The notes beneath the pieces are model-generated. The model saw only the letters and a list, made by a program, of their open reading frames with translations. It was not told where the DNA came from and searched no databases. Positions 18,854 through 26,135 of a stretch of 40,051 nt of DNA are shown piece by piece. How positions within the stretch are numbered: the first letter of the stretch is position 1; the number at the start of each line of letters is the position of its first letter. The position numbers and the translations under genes were made by a program. Source of the DNA: Bacteriovoracaceae bacterium (GTDB lineage Bacteria > Bdellovibrionota > Bacteriovoracia > Bacteriovoracales > Bacteriovoracaceae); assembly GCA_028101965.1 (NCBI GenBank), contig JAOHMI010000018.1:1-40051 (forward strand), written 5' to 3'.

Positions 18854-19499
18854 CTTTACAATTAAAATGAGGATCCTTTAACTCGGCTTCTGAATAATAA
18901 ATGGTATTCTTAGCTTTAATTTTTTTTAATGGGTTTTTAGCATTAAGGCGAATCATCTCTACGACCCATTTGCGATATTGAGCTAAACCTTTTTGAAACT
19001 CTGGATTAGCTTTTAAACTGAAGCAATCGGTTCTTTTTTCATAAGCCATATGAAATTTTTTAGAGAGCAGATACTTTAATCCAAACAATATAGTTTTCCC
19101 CTTGTTCCATAAGTAATAATCATAGAGATGTTTGAGTTCATGCAAAAGGATGGCTTTCATGGCCAATGGCCCTGGCCCACAATATTTAAAATAAATACTC
19201 CGGTTAATTATATAAGTGGTTTTATTTTTTTTACTTCTTTTTTTCTTGCGAAAGAGGTTGCCCACGAGGTTCGGCTTTGTGGCCAGGTAGTAAGCTTTGT
19301 TTCGATAGTCTTTTAATTTAATTTTAGTCTGAACAAACTCAGGTTCATGGGAGAAGTATTCTTTTTTTAGTTCATTGAGATAGTTGATAATTTGCTCATC
19401 AGTATAAGGATAATTTTGGGTATAGTTGGGGCAGGTAATTGGCTTTGCTGAGATAATTGTCATAGTGCAAATACCCAATATTAAATAAAACTTTATCAT
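18849..19499 (-). CDS. secreted HExxH (putative zinc metalloprotease-like) protein
   Basis: 216 residues from the ATG at 19499, preceded by GAGGTGG at ideal spacing. A frame-opening start six codons earlier lacks such a site. The N-terminus is a signal peptide (ends near IISA). The segment MKAILLHELKHLYDYY contains HELKH within a hydrophobic helix, the HExxH zinc-binding motif. A conserved-looking Y-E-K-R-T-D-C-F stretch about 35 residues later could supply a third ligand through Asp. This would be a small secreted zincin-like hydrolase, but I know no specific family and the motif alone does not prove activity. It is convergent with the prepilin pair and divergent from the third transglutaminase-like gene. 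Confidence 0.55.
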   Translation of the reverse strand: MIKFYLILGICTMTIISAKPITCPNYTQNYPYTDEQIINYLNELKKEYFSHEPEFVQTKIKLKDYRNKAYYLATKPNLVGNLFRKKKRSKKNKTTYIINRSIYFKYCGPGPLAMKAILLHELKHLYDYYLWNKGKTILFGLKYLLSKKFHMAYEKRTDCFSLKANPEFQKGLAQYRKWVVEMIRLNAKNPLKKIKAKNTIYYSEAELKDPHFNCKE

Positions 19500-19643
19500 G
19501 GATTCCACCTCGCACATTATCTAACTACTTTTTTGTTAAACCATCTGGCCAGGCTCTATGTAAAAATAACTTCATTTTGAATTCCACTTGATCAAGTATA
19601 TTCAATTTACTATTTCTTAAAATAAATAAAATGAGAGGGATTC

Positions 19644-21152
19644 ATGAATAAACAATTGCTTAAAATAAATCTAACAATCACTGCCTGCTTATGGGGTGTA
19701 ACTTTACAGGCTCAGGTAAAACTAAATGACATCAGTTTGTGGGGAAAACAAAATTCTCCAGGTCTTTTAGTTATCAAAGAGTATAAAGAGCAAAAAGCTA
19801 GTGATATTTACATTGCAAATTATAAGAAACTATTTGAGGAAAAGAATTCAATTCAAAAAGAGCTAACAGATAATTATAAACCTTGGTCATCAAGCTACTG
19901 GCCGGATGCTTATGGGGGAATTGCTCTTCGTTGGCAAACCTTAAAAGATCGTCCTTATCCGGTTGGTTTCGAGTATACGGCGATTCCTTTAAGATTGTTA
20001 AATCAAATGCCGGAAAATGTGAGAGCAGAGCTTAGTAAACCATACTACCGTACCCATGAAATCGATGATGAATGGATGGAACAGCTTCCTAAAAAGGTTA
20101 AGAGTGAAATTGAGCAGATTTATGAAAATTCAGGCCCCTATCAATTCGACCATTATAAAAGGTTTCTTAAGTTCAAAGGACCCAGCAAAAAACAACTAAG
20201 AAATATGAGTCAAAAAGAAATTGATCTACTTTCACCTGCGGAAAAATTTGATATTTACACTGGTAGTTATAGATATCCGTTGACTAAAAAAGTTCTCCGC
20301 CAAGCCACCAGTGATGGAAAGAAAGTTAAATATTGGACAGGGATTTGTAATGGCTGGACCAATGCTGCCATGGCCGTGTATGAGCCAAAAGCAAAAAGAC
20401 TCATAAATTCGGATGGTATCGTTGTTAATTTCGCATCATCTGATTTTAAAGGGCTCTTAAGCTATTATTATTCACAAGTAAAAAAACAAAAACGTTTCGC
20501 TAAAAAACATGATGGGAAACAAGTGGGTCTTCGTTGTAAACAAACCATCGCTGAAGATGAATGGATGAGAAATGACGAAACAGGAAAAGAGTATATTGTT
20601 AAGTCTAGCGGAAATAATCAAGACCAAAAAATTCTAGTTAAACCAGAATGCCGTGATGTTAACCCTGGTTCTTTTCATATTATTTTAGCCAATCAGATTG
20701 GCCGACTTAATCGAGGTTTTGCGGCTGAGGTTGTAAGAGATAGTGAAGTTTGGAATCAGCCAGTATTTGGATACGACTCGAGTTATGAAGTTCTAGATAA
20801 GATGAAAAGTTATCGAACTCAAGGGGCGGTCAAGCAGCTTAAGGTCACCACAAAGATGTATTATGCTGATGATGGTGGAATGGAGTATTGGACAAATCCA
20901 ACCGAAGGTGAGGAGTTTTACGCATGGTTAAAGCATACCACTGGAACGGAAAATTATAAGCAAGATCATAGAGAGTATCAGTACTACTTAGATATTAATC
21001 AATTTGATGAAATTATTGGTGGGCATTGGATTAGCTATGAAAGACCTGACTTTGTTTGGATTAAAAAGAACCCGGTTATGTTTGGAAATGCTCGAGGAAC
21101 ACTTAAAACTCTCGAGCCGCTAGTAAAATTGGTCAAACAGAGAAAACTCTAG
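19644..21152 (+). CDS. secreted transglutaminase-elicitor-like cysteine protein, paralogue 3
   Basis: 502 residues, the longest of the three family members. A signal peptide covers residues 1-23 (ends LQAQ). Features in order: KPWSSSYWP near 79-87, LSPAEKFDIYTG near 196-207, YWTGICNGWTNAA with C235, GSFHIILAN with H345, and VRDSEVWNQPVFGYD with D366. The catalytic Cys, His and Asp line up with C170/H247/D264 of the 9685 protein. The G-x-C-x-G-W motif and the D...W-N-Q-P stretch are why I favour the transglutaminase elicitor family. AGAGGGA precedes the ATG. It stands alone, about 8.6 kb from the other two copies, so this is dispersed duplication. Confidence 0.62.
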   Translation: MNKQLLKINLTITACLWGVTLQAQVKLNDISLWGKQNSPGLLVIKEYKEQKASDIYIANYKKLFEEKNSIQKELTDNYKPWSSSYWPDAYGGIALRWQTLKDRPYPVGFEYTAIPLRLLNQMPENVRAELSKPYYRTHEIDDEWMEQLPKKVKSEIEQIYENSGPYQFDHYKRFLKFKGPSKKQLRNMSQKEIDLLSPAEKFDIYTGSYRYPLTKKVLRQATSDGKKVKYWTGICNGWTNAAMAVYEPKAKRLINSDGIVVNFASSDFKGLLSYYYSQVKKQKRFAKKHDGKQVGLRCKQTIAEDEWMRNDETGKEYIVKSSGNNQDQKILVKPECRDVNPGSFHIILANQIGRLNRGFAAEVVRDSEVWNQPVFGYDSSYEVLDKMKSYRTQGAVKQLKVTTKMYYADDGGMEYWTNPTEGEEFYAWLKHTTGTENYKQDHREYQYYLDINQFDEIIGGHWISYERPDFVWIKKNPVMFGNARGTLKTLEPLVKLVKQRKL

Positions 21153-21323
21153 AATTGAAACAAATTAGTATGGTTTTATGATCATTTTTTAGGTTGAATA
21201 TAGCGTAGTTGAATTTTAATAACGTTCTCTTTTTACTGGTCAAATTTTTAATGTCTCATATGCTGGCATCTAGAAATTGCACCACTTGAATTCTAAAAGA
21301 GTATAAGTATAAAATAGAATAAG

Positions 21324-21872
21324 ATGAATTTCTTTCGCTACCTATTATTTATTTCTATCCTCGGTTCAACCGGCTTGTCTGCAGGAGAAGATACCTCTGC
21401 TTTTGGTTTGGGATTTGGAGGATTTACTCCCCATTTTACAAAAACGAAGAAAAATTACTGTAATCAATGGAATAACACAGGGATAATTGCTAATCGGTCC
21501 TATTATTCTCGGTTTCAAATACGGGGAGTTGGAGTAACCTACATAAATGGTCATGATTCGATTTGCTCGCAAATTGAAGGGTTAATTTTCCATAGTGTTT
21601 TCAGTAGCAGTGAAAGTTTTGATTTTTCCATGGTGATTGGTGGCTACACATATGATCCACGAAATTGGGAAAGATATAAAGAAAAAACTCCTGAAGGTAT
21701 CGATGCTCCTAGTCCAGTTAGTGTAGAAGCCTTTGGTAGAATGGTGGTACCAGTATTGGCCTTAGGGGTGGATGTCCACATGATTCGCCGGGACACTTGG
21801 AGTTTAAAGTTAGTAAATATATTGACTCCGATTATTACTAATCATTCATTAATGATTGAATGGCGCTTTTAA
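21324..21872 (+). CDS. putative outer-membrane beta-barrel protein
   Basis: 182 residues with a signal peptide (residues 1-20, ends GLSA). The mature part alternates hydrophobic and polar residues, is rich in Gly and aromatics and ends in E-W-R-F, with the terminal Phe typical of outer-membrane barrels. The start of the mature part, FGLGFGGFTPHF, and paired Cys suggest a small eight-stranded barrel of the size of PagP or OmpW-like proteins, but I see no diagnostic motif. The Shine-Dalgarno is weak. It is followed after 46 bases by the membrane phosphotransferase gene, which may share its transcript. Confidence 0.5.
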   Translation: MNFFRYLLFISILGSTGLSAGEDTSAFGLGFGGFTPHFTKTKKNYCNQWNNTGIIANRSYYSRFQIRGVGVTYINGHDSICSQIEGLIFHSVFSSSESFDFSMVIGGYTYDPRNWERYKEKTPEGIDAPSPVSVEAFGRMVVPVLALGVDVHMIRRDTWSLKLVNILTPIITNHSLMIEWRF

Positions 21873-21918
21873 ATAAGTTTTGTCATTCTAGTTAAGCATC
21901 CCTTAAACTAATTAAGCT

Positions 21919-23745
21919 ATGAATAATATTTGGCTTAATTTATCAGTTTTATTATTGAACTCTTTCGTTCTAAAAATTATTCGATTAGATGAAGCTGAAT
22001 TAGGACTTGATTGGTATCAAGTTATAGATTTTTTTAAAATAGACCTTTTCTTTACTTTTACGACAATATTTTTAACTAGTTTTCTCTTTAGCTTAAAAAA
22101 TAAAATATTAGGAAAGTCGATCCTCTTTAGTCTCTTTACTTTATATTTTTTATTAGAAGTTTGCGGGCATAGTTTCTTCATGCAAGCAGGAGAGCATCTT
22201 GATTACAATATGATTGTGTTCGCTTTACTGAGGTTGAACAAATTACTTGCCTTGGCCCAAGGAGAAAATTCAGGGTTATTCATTTACTTTTATATCATCT
22301 TTTTTATTTTTCTTTTTCTTAACTTCTGGTTTCCTTTAAAAATAATTCAAAATTTTAATTTGTCGAGGTTTAAGTCTTCTTTTTTAACTAATCGAATTTG
22401 GGGTGGGATTAATTTTATACTATTATTTGTACTGTCCGTGTTTCCGAACTTTTCTCAGATTAATAAAAACCTTAATAAAGGGCCATTTCTTTCGAGCTTT
22501 AATTTTATTGATTATTCGTCTTTTCGAGAAGTAAATTCTTTGCCGCAAAAATATTTTGAAATGAATTTTTCACAAAAAGATTTTGATCAAGAACAAAAAA
22601 ATATTGTCATTGTTGTTTTAGAATCCACAAGGGCCCGTTCCGTTGATCCTTATGTTAATATCAATGTTACACCTTATTTTGAGAAAATTGCCCAAGAGGG
22701 TATACTCGCAAAATACGCTTATTCCGTTATCCCGCACACTTCAAAATCACTAGTCAATATTTTGTGTGGAGTCTATCCAAATATAACTAGTCATATTGAT
22801 GAAGCCAAAGAGGGGACTATAAAAACTCCCTGTTTAGCCAATGTCTTAAGAAATAAATTTTATTATCAAACGGCATATTTTCAATCAGCAACTGAAAACT
22901 TTGAATCTAGAAGATCCTTAGTGAGTATTATGGGTTATGAAAATTTCTTTCCCTTAGAGAGTATGAATAAAGAAGGATATGAAAAGGCAAATTATTTTGG
23001 CTTAGAAGATAATGTCATGTTGCCGAAAAGTAAAGATTGGTTAAATAAAGTTAAAAAGAGTGATCGTCCATTTTTGGCAACATATCTAACAGTTTCTCCT
23101 CATTTCCATTATCAACCGGTGAAAAGGTATGGGCAATTTAATTTTCATAACGATCAAAAATATAATGCTTATTTAAATGCTCTCCGCTATCAAGATCATT
23201 TTCTTGAGAACCTAATTAATCAATATAAAGAGGAAGGTCTCTTTGATAAAACGGTTTTTATAATCTTAGGAGATCATGGTGAGACATTTAAAATTGATCA
23301 CGGCACATGGGGGCATGGGGATACAGCTTATCAAGAAGGTTTACGTGTTCCTTATTTAGTTTATAATTTGAAAGGGAGTAAGCCTAAACAGATCTCAGAA
23401 AACGTTGTCTTAATGGATACTGTTCCTACAGTTTTAGATATTCTAGGTATTCAAGTACAAAACAGTCATTATCATGGATATAGTTTATTGCAAAACATAC
23501 CGGAGGATAGATTGGCCTATTTTCATGGGATCCGACCAACTTATGCGATTGGTGTAATAAGTGGCAAGTTAGGTTTAAAATACATTCATTGGTACAACCG
23601 AGCGCCAGACCGAGTTTACAATATCATTAAAGACCCCTACGAGAAGATGAATATTGCAAATATGTTTAATGAGGAAAAACTTATGCAGTTTAAACAGAAA
23701 GCCTTTGAATGGAAAAAAAGTGTTTCTGATTACTATGGAAATTAA
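21919..23745 (+). CDS. membrane phosphotransferase/sulfatase-superfamily protein, LtaS-like
   Basis: 608 residues. About five membrane spans fill residues 1-180, followed by a periplasmic sulfatase-fold domain. Metal and active-site residues visible: E235 in VVLEST, T274 in PHTSKSL (the nucleophile position), the ILCGVYP helix, GDHGE at 451-455 and further His at 461 and 466 (HGTWGHGD). A Thr at the nucleophile position rather than Cys/Ser with the CxPSR signature fits phosphotransferases such as LtaS, OpgB or EptA rather than true sulfatases, so it probably transfers phosphoglycerol or phosphoethanolamine to an envelope glycan or lipid. The stop codon overlaps the stop of the convergent gene by two bases. 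Confidence 0.75.
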   Translation: MNNIWLNLSVLLLNSFVLKIIRLDEAELGLDWYQVIDFFKIDLFFTFTTIFLTSFLFSLKNKILGKSILFSLFTLYFLLEVCGHSFFMQAGEHLDYNMIVFALLRLNKLLALAQGENSGLFIYFYIIFFIFLFLNFWFPLKIIQNFNLSRFKSSFLTNRIWGGINFILLFVLSVFPNFSQINKNLNKGPFLSSFNFIDYSSFREVNSLPQKYFEMNFSQKDFDQEQKNIVIVVLESTRARSVDPYVNINVTPYFEKIAQEGILAKYAYSVIPHTSKSLVNILCGVYPNITSHIDEAKEGTIKTPCLANVLRNKFYYQTAYFQSATENFESRRSLVSIMGYENFFPLESMNKEGYEKANYFGLEDNVMLPKSKDWLNKVKKSDRPFLATYLTVSPHFHYQPVKRYGQFNFHNDQKYNAYLNALRYQDHFLENLINQYKEEGLFDKTVFIILGDHGETFKIDHGTWGHGDTAYQEGLRVPYLVYNLKGSKPKQISENVVLMDTVPTVLDILGIQVQNSHYHGYSLLQNIPEDRLAYFHGIRPTYAIGVISGKLGLKYIHWYNRAPDRVYNIIKDPYEKMNIANMFNEEKLMQFKQKAFEWKKSVSDYYGN

Positions 23746-24311
23746 AATTCAAAAAGAAAGGATAGGGAAAGAAATTGCCCATCAATTTTAATAGTTTCTT
23801 CCACTGAGTTAGTTTCCCCAGTGTTATCATTTTCATATTGTGTAAAGTAATCCGAGAAATACTCAGCATTGAGATAGACATGCATAAATAAATTAGCTCC
23901 AATCCCATAACTCACAGCTTGCCCATAATACCTTCCTTCCGCGGCATCAGTAGGTTCAAGTGATGAATTTAGATATCCCACCCAAATTTTCAAACGCTCA
24001 GTTCTAAAGCCCAAGTAAGTTCCCAAGCCACCATAGCGATATCGGTCTATAGCGAGTTCATCAAAATTTTCTGAAAAAGTAAGGTTTCCTAGAGTGGCGT
24101 TCATTCCGGCCATAAAGTTTTCACCAACATATCCAACCCTAATTCCATTCTTATAGCCAGAGAAACTATTTTTCTCTTCAGAATCAGGAAGCTGACCGCT
24201 GACTCGATTGAAGTGAGGTTCAACCATAAGAAAAGCAAAGCTTGCTTGTGGTATCATCAACCCAAGCATTAAAACGATAAATGAAATTGTAAACTTACTG
24301 ACCGAAACCAT
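23742..24311 (-). CDS. putative outer-membrane beta-barrel protein
   Basis: 189 residues with a signal peptide (residues 1-26, ends ASFA). Repeated G-Y/R-x-G-x and alternating patterns plus the final LSLSFLFEF ending in Phe indicate a small outer-membrane barrel, about eight strands by length. The ATG lies inside the upstream gene (17-base overlap) and has no Shine-Dalgarno of its own, so it is probably translated by coupling. Function unknown. Confidence 0.6.
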   Translation of the reverse strand: MVSVSKFTISFIVLMLGLMIPQASFAFLMVEPHFNRVSGQLPDSEEKNSFSGYKNGIRVGYVGENFMAGMNATLGNLTFSENFDELAIDRYRYGGLGTYLGFRTERLKIWVGYLNSSLEPTDAAEGRYYGQAVSYGIGANLFMHVYLNAEYFSDYFTQYENDNTGETNSVEETIKIDGQFLSLSFLFEF

Positions 24312-24522
24312 AAAAGTAATCGATAAACTCTTCTAGGTTGAAAATTCGGTCACGAAAAAAAAGAACCCGATAATTAGCTTGAGATTGCTGCATGATCATT
24401 TCATCATCATCATTGAACAATCTATCTTTAATGATCGAAGGTAAATTTTTGTGAAGAACTTGATCTTCTAATCTGAGAATGACTCCATCCTGGAGTAAGT
24501 AATAAAATGCTGAATCCCTCAT
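24295..24522 (-). CDS. small protein of unknown function, coupled to a barrel gene
   Basis: 75 residues from the ATG at 24522, which has GAGGT four bases upstream. A TTG opening the frame 39 bases earlier would extend it but lacks this site. The protein is acidic, with no signal peptide or membrane span (MRDSAFYYLLQDG at the start, FNLEEFIDYFYGFGQ at the end). The 17-base overlap with the following barrel gene marks an operon. No family recognised. Confidence 0.55.
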   Translation of the reverse strand: MRDSAFYYLLQDGVILRLEDQVLHKNLPSIIKDRLFNDDDEMIMQQSQANYRVLFFRDRIFNLEEFIDYFYGFGQ

Positions 24523-24694
24523 GGATACCTCAAAAGATTTAATCAATTCGAAATTACTCAAATTGATATTGATACTTAATATTGTAATCTATAAAGCCAA
24601 GGCCCTCAAGGTTAGAAAAGTTAAATTTTTCGACCTCAGTTGACTAAAAGAGGCAGGTAAATCCATTTTGGGACCTCATCTAGGGAAATTTTGG

Positions 24695-24711
24695 CATTAG
24701 CTGAGCTGATG
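24695..24711. promoter_or_regulatory. palindrome at an enhancer-like distance from the sigma-54 promoter
   Basis: CATTAGCT (24695-24702), one base, then AGCTGATG (24704-24711) form an inverted repeat with 7 of 8 matching pairs. Its centre is about 114 bases upstream of the predicted start at 24817, the usual distance for binding sites of NtrC-type activators. Position and symmetry are seen; the role is inferred. Confidence 0.4.
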
Positions 24712-24790
24712 GCACCATGAAATTATTTTAGGGTTTTATCTTTGGTAATGCTAAACCATTAAAATTTAATCTATTGGCCGAATCTATTTT

Positions 24791-24806
24791 TGGCACAGAG
24801 GTTGCT
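24791..24806 (+). promoter_or_regulatory. sigma-54 (RpoN) promoter
   Basis: TGGCACAGAGGTTGCT matches the -24/-12 consensus TGGCACGNNNNTTGCW at all positions but one. The GG and GC dinucleotides are exactly 12 bases apart, as the holoenzyme requires. Transcription is predicted to begin near 24817. It lies in a gap with no annotated gene immediately downstream except the hairpin array and the 43-codon ORF. Confidence 0.75.
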
Positions 24807-24816
24807 TCTATAAAGA

Positions 24817-24940
24817 ACAAGAGAAGAGATCAAGGAGTGATCCTTCTGTAATGTTCATGGATGAAACAAGAGTGGTCGTGGCCAGGTATTTCTTAGGATG
24901 AGAAATAAAAGATTCAAGGATGAATCACTTTTCTGGCCAC
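24817..24940 (+). ncRNA. GGA-loop hairpin array: candidate Csr/Rsm-type RNA or CsrA-controlled leader
   Basis: Four hairpins carry GGA in the loop. H1, 24823-24846: GAAG-(A)-GATCA, loop AGGAG, TGATC-CTTC. H2, 24854-24865: TTCA, loop TGGA, TGAA. H3, 24887-24907: TATTTCT, loop TAGGATG, AGAAATA. H4, 24911-24926: GATTCA, loop AGGA, TGAATC. H3 and H4 sit inside an outer stem, GTGGCCAG (24878-24885) with CTGGCCAC (24933-24940). GGA in hairpin loops is the known recognition element of CsrA/RsmA, and arrays of it define the sponge RNAs CsrB, RsmY and RsmZ. A run of six T lies 12 bases after the outer stem, not a textbook terminator, so this may be a separate RNA or the leader of the ORF at 24976. No csrA gene is in the window. 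Confidence 0.55.
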
Positions 24941-24975
24941 ACCAAACGAAACTTTTTTAGCAAAGGAATTGTTTT

Positions 24976-25107
24976 ATGGATTCATGGGAATTATCAATCG
25001 TAAGTTTCATTTTATTATCATTAGGATTAGTTTCATCGGCATTTCATTTTTTTGCCAGTAAATATATTCGGATTACTGTTCCGGAGCATACAAAAAATAG
25101 AGAGTAA
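24976..25107 (+). CDS. 43-residue single-span membrane protein
   Basis: AAAGGA lies 8 bases before the ATG. The 43-codon frame gives a short polar start (MDSWELS), one hydrophobic segment of about 20 residues (roughly 8-27, IVSFILLSLGLV onward) and a charged tail (KYIRITVPEHTKNRE). This is a typical small membrane protein, probably with the basic tail in the cytoplasm. It begins 36 bases after the hairpin array and about 160 bases after the predicted sigma-54 start. I know no homologue. The start context and coherent membrane span make a real gene likely. Confidence 0.55.
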   Translation: MDSWELSIVSFILLSLGLVSSAFHFFASKYIRITVPEHTKNRE

Positions 25108-25142
25108 AATCGTTTAAATTTAGATTTTGGGAGGACTTATAC

Positions 25143-25193
25143 ATGAATGCTGCTTCAAATAAGCTTCTCCCAATCAGACTAAACTTAAATTAA
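25143..25193 (+). CDS. possible 16-codon ORF with a sequesterable ribosome binding site
   Basis: GGGAGGA (25129-25135) lies 7 bases before an ATG opening MNAASNKLLPIRLNLN and TAA. TTGGGAG (25127-25133), which contains most of the Shine-Dalgarno, can pair with CTCCCAA (25167-25173) inside the ORF, with an inner CTTAT/ATAAG stem and outer GTTTA/TAAAC and GAT/ATC pairing. Translation could therefore be switched by RNA structure or by a protein binding GGA. It may be a leader-type or regulatory element, not a functional peptide. Confidence 0.3.
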   Translation: MNAASNKLLPIRLNLN

Positions 25194-25325
25194 AATCATA
25201 AAAACAGTTAGTATTTGTCTTTAAGGCCAGAATTGATCTTATCGTTGTAGTAGAATTTGATGACTTGGGAGGGTCAAGAATTGAGAGGAGAGTTGGAGAA
25301 TAGAATATAGAAAAAATGCAGCAAG
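25194..25325 (+). other. purine-rich gap with a further GGA-loop hairpin
   Basis: CTTG (25264-25267) pairs with CAAG (25275-25278) around GGAGGGT. It is followed by a G/A-rich stretch with GAGGAG and TTGGAGAA. No credible ORF follows these Shine-Dalgarno-like runs on the plus strand; the minus strand here is the 3' flank of the barrel-like gene. The stretch may extend the GGA-rich transcript. Confidence 0.25.
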
Positions 25326-26135
25326 TTAAAAGAGAGAGAGTGAGGGAATGTAATTCATTTTCCAGCGGAAAACAAAGATTTGATCAGACTTTTCCAGGTA
25401 TGTGGATTCCATTTGTCCTCCTCCCACCGTAAATTCATGCTTTCCATATTTTTTTTGTACAATAATTAAATTAGTAACAGATTTTTGCTCACTCGTTAAA
25501 TAAACAGACTGATCATAATAGTGACCTAACAAAAATGAATCAAATTTTAACCCAATTAAATTAACCGTATTTTCTTCTTCATCTACTTCTGGCCCTATGG
25601 CCGTTGCTCGCCGAAAGTCTCCATAATAATTATCTTCAATCGATAAATCACTATCAGATGCAGTTAAAGCATCTATTCGGTTTCTCCTAAATAGTGTAAC
25701 TAAATTTATTCTCCAAAACCCCATTGCTAGTTTATAGGTCGTATAGGTATGTCGAGATTCACCTTTACAAATAATTTCCTCACAATCAAAAAAGGGAAAA
25801 TCAAAATCAGATTTTAAATTCTTTTGACCAAAAACAACCCCTAAGATTGAAATTGGAAAAACTTGTAGTTCGGTTTGATATGAGTTCACAACAAAGCTAG
25901 TTGCCGCACCAAAGTTTGGTCGAATAAAACCATAAAATGGATTAACACTTCCACCTTGCTTTCCACCTCCAGATCCAGCACTTCCCCATAATAAAAAATT
26001 ATAGCCAGTATCAATATAAAATTCTCCTCCAAACATGGGATAGGATCGAAATTGTGAACCAAAATTGAAGTCAAAGTGCGCATTAGCGCAAATAGAGGAA
26101 AATAACAAGAGGTTTATTATTAGTTTTTGTTTCAT
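25326..26135 (-). CDS. putative outer-membrane protein coupled to the FAD oxidase
   Basis: 269 residues with a signal peptide (residues 1-19, ends CANA). The mature chain is rich in Gly, aromatics and alternating residues, with a glycine-rich GSAGSGGGKQGGS loop and one Cys pair in DCEEIICKG. It ends SLSLF, with terminal Phe, consistent with a beta-barrel. Its ATG overlaps the stop of the upstream oxidase gene as ATGA, so the two are translationally coupled. No family recognised. Confidence 0.55.
   Translation of the reverse strand: MKQKLIINLLLFSSICANAHFDFNFGSQFRSYPMFGGEFYIDTGYNFLLWGSAGSGGGKQGGSVNPFYGFIRPNFGAATSFVVNSYQTELQVFPISILGVVFGQKNLKSDFDFPFFDCEEIICKGESRHTYTTYKLAMGFWRINLVTLFRRNRIDALTASDSDLSIEDNYYGDFRRATAIGPEVDEEENTVNLIGLKFDSFLLGHYYDQSVYLTSEQKSVTNLIIVQKKYGKHEFTVGGGQMESTYLEKSDQIFVFRWKMNYIPSLSLF

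Noticed and set aside
21273-21289. TGGCAT...TTGCA ahead of the 21324 gene as a sigma-54 promoter
   Set aside because: GG to GC spacing is two bases too long, which is not tolerated by sigma-54.
24692-24706. A second TGGCA...GC pattern upstream of the 24791 promoter
   Set aside because: Spacing fits, but the -12 box reads GAGC without the TT of TTGC, and the bases are better explained as the palindrome.
25316-25431. Plus-strand ORF starting MQQVKRERVREC after the GA-rich tract
   Set aside because: It runs antisense into the 3' end of the barrel-like gene and has no recognisable features.
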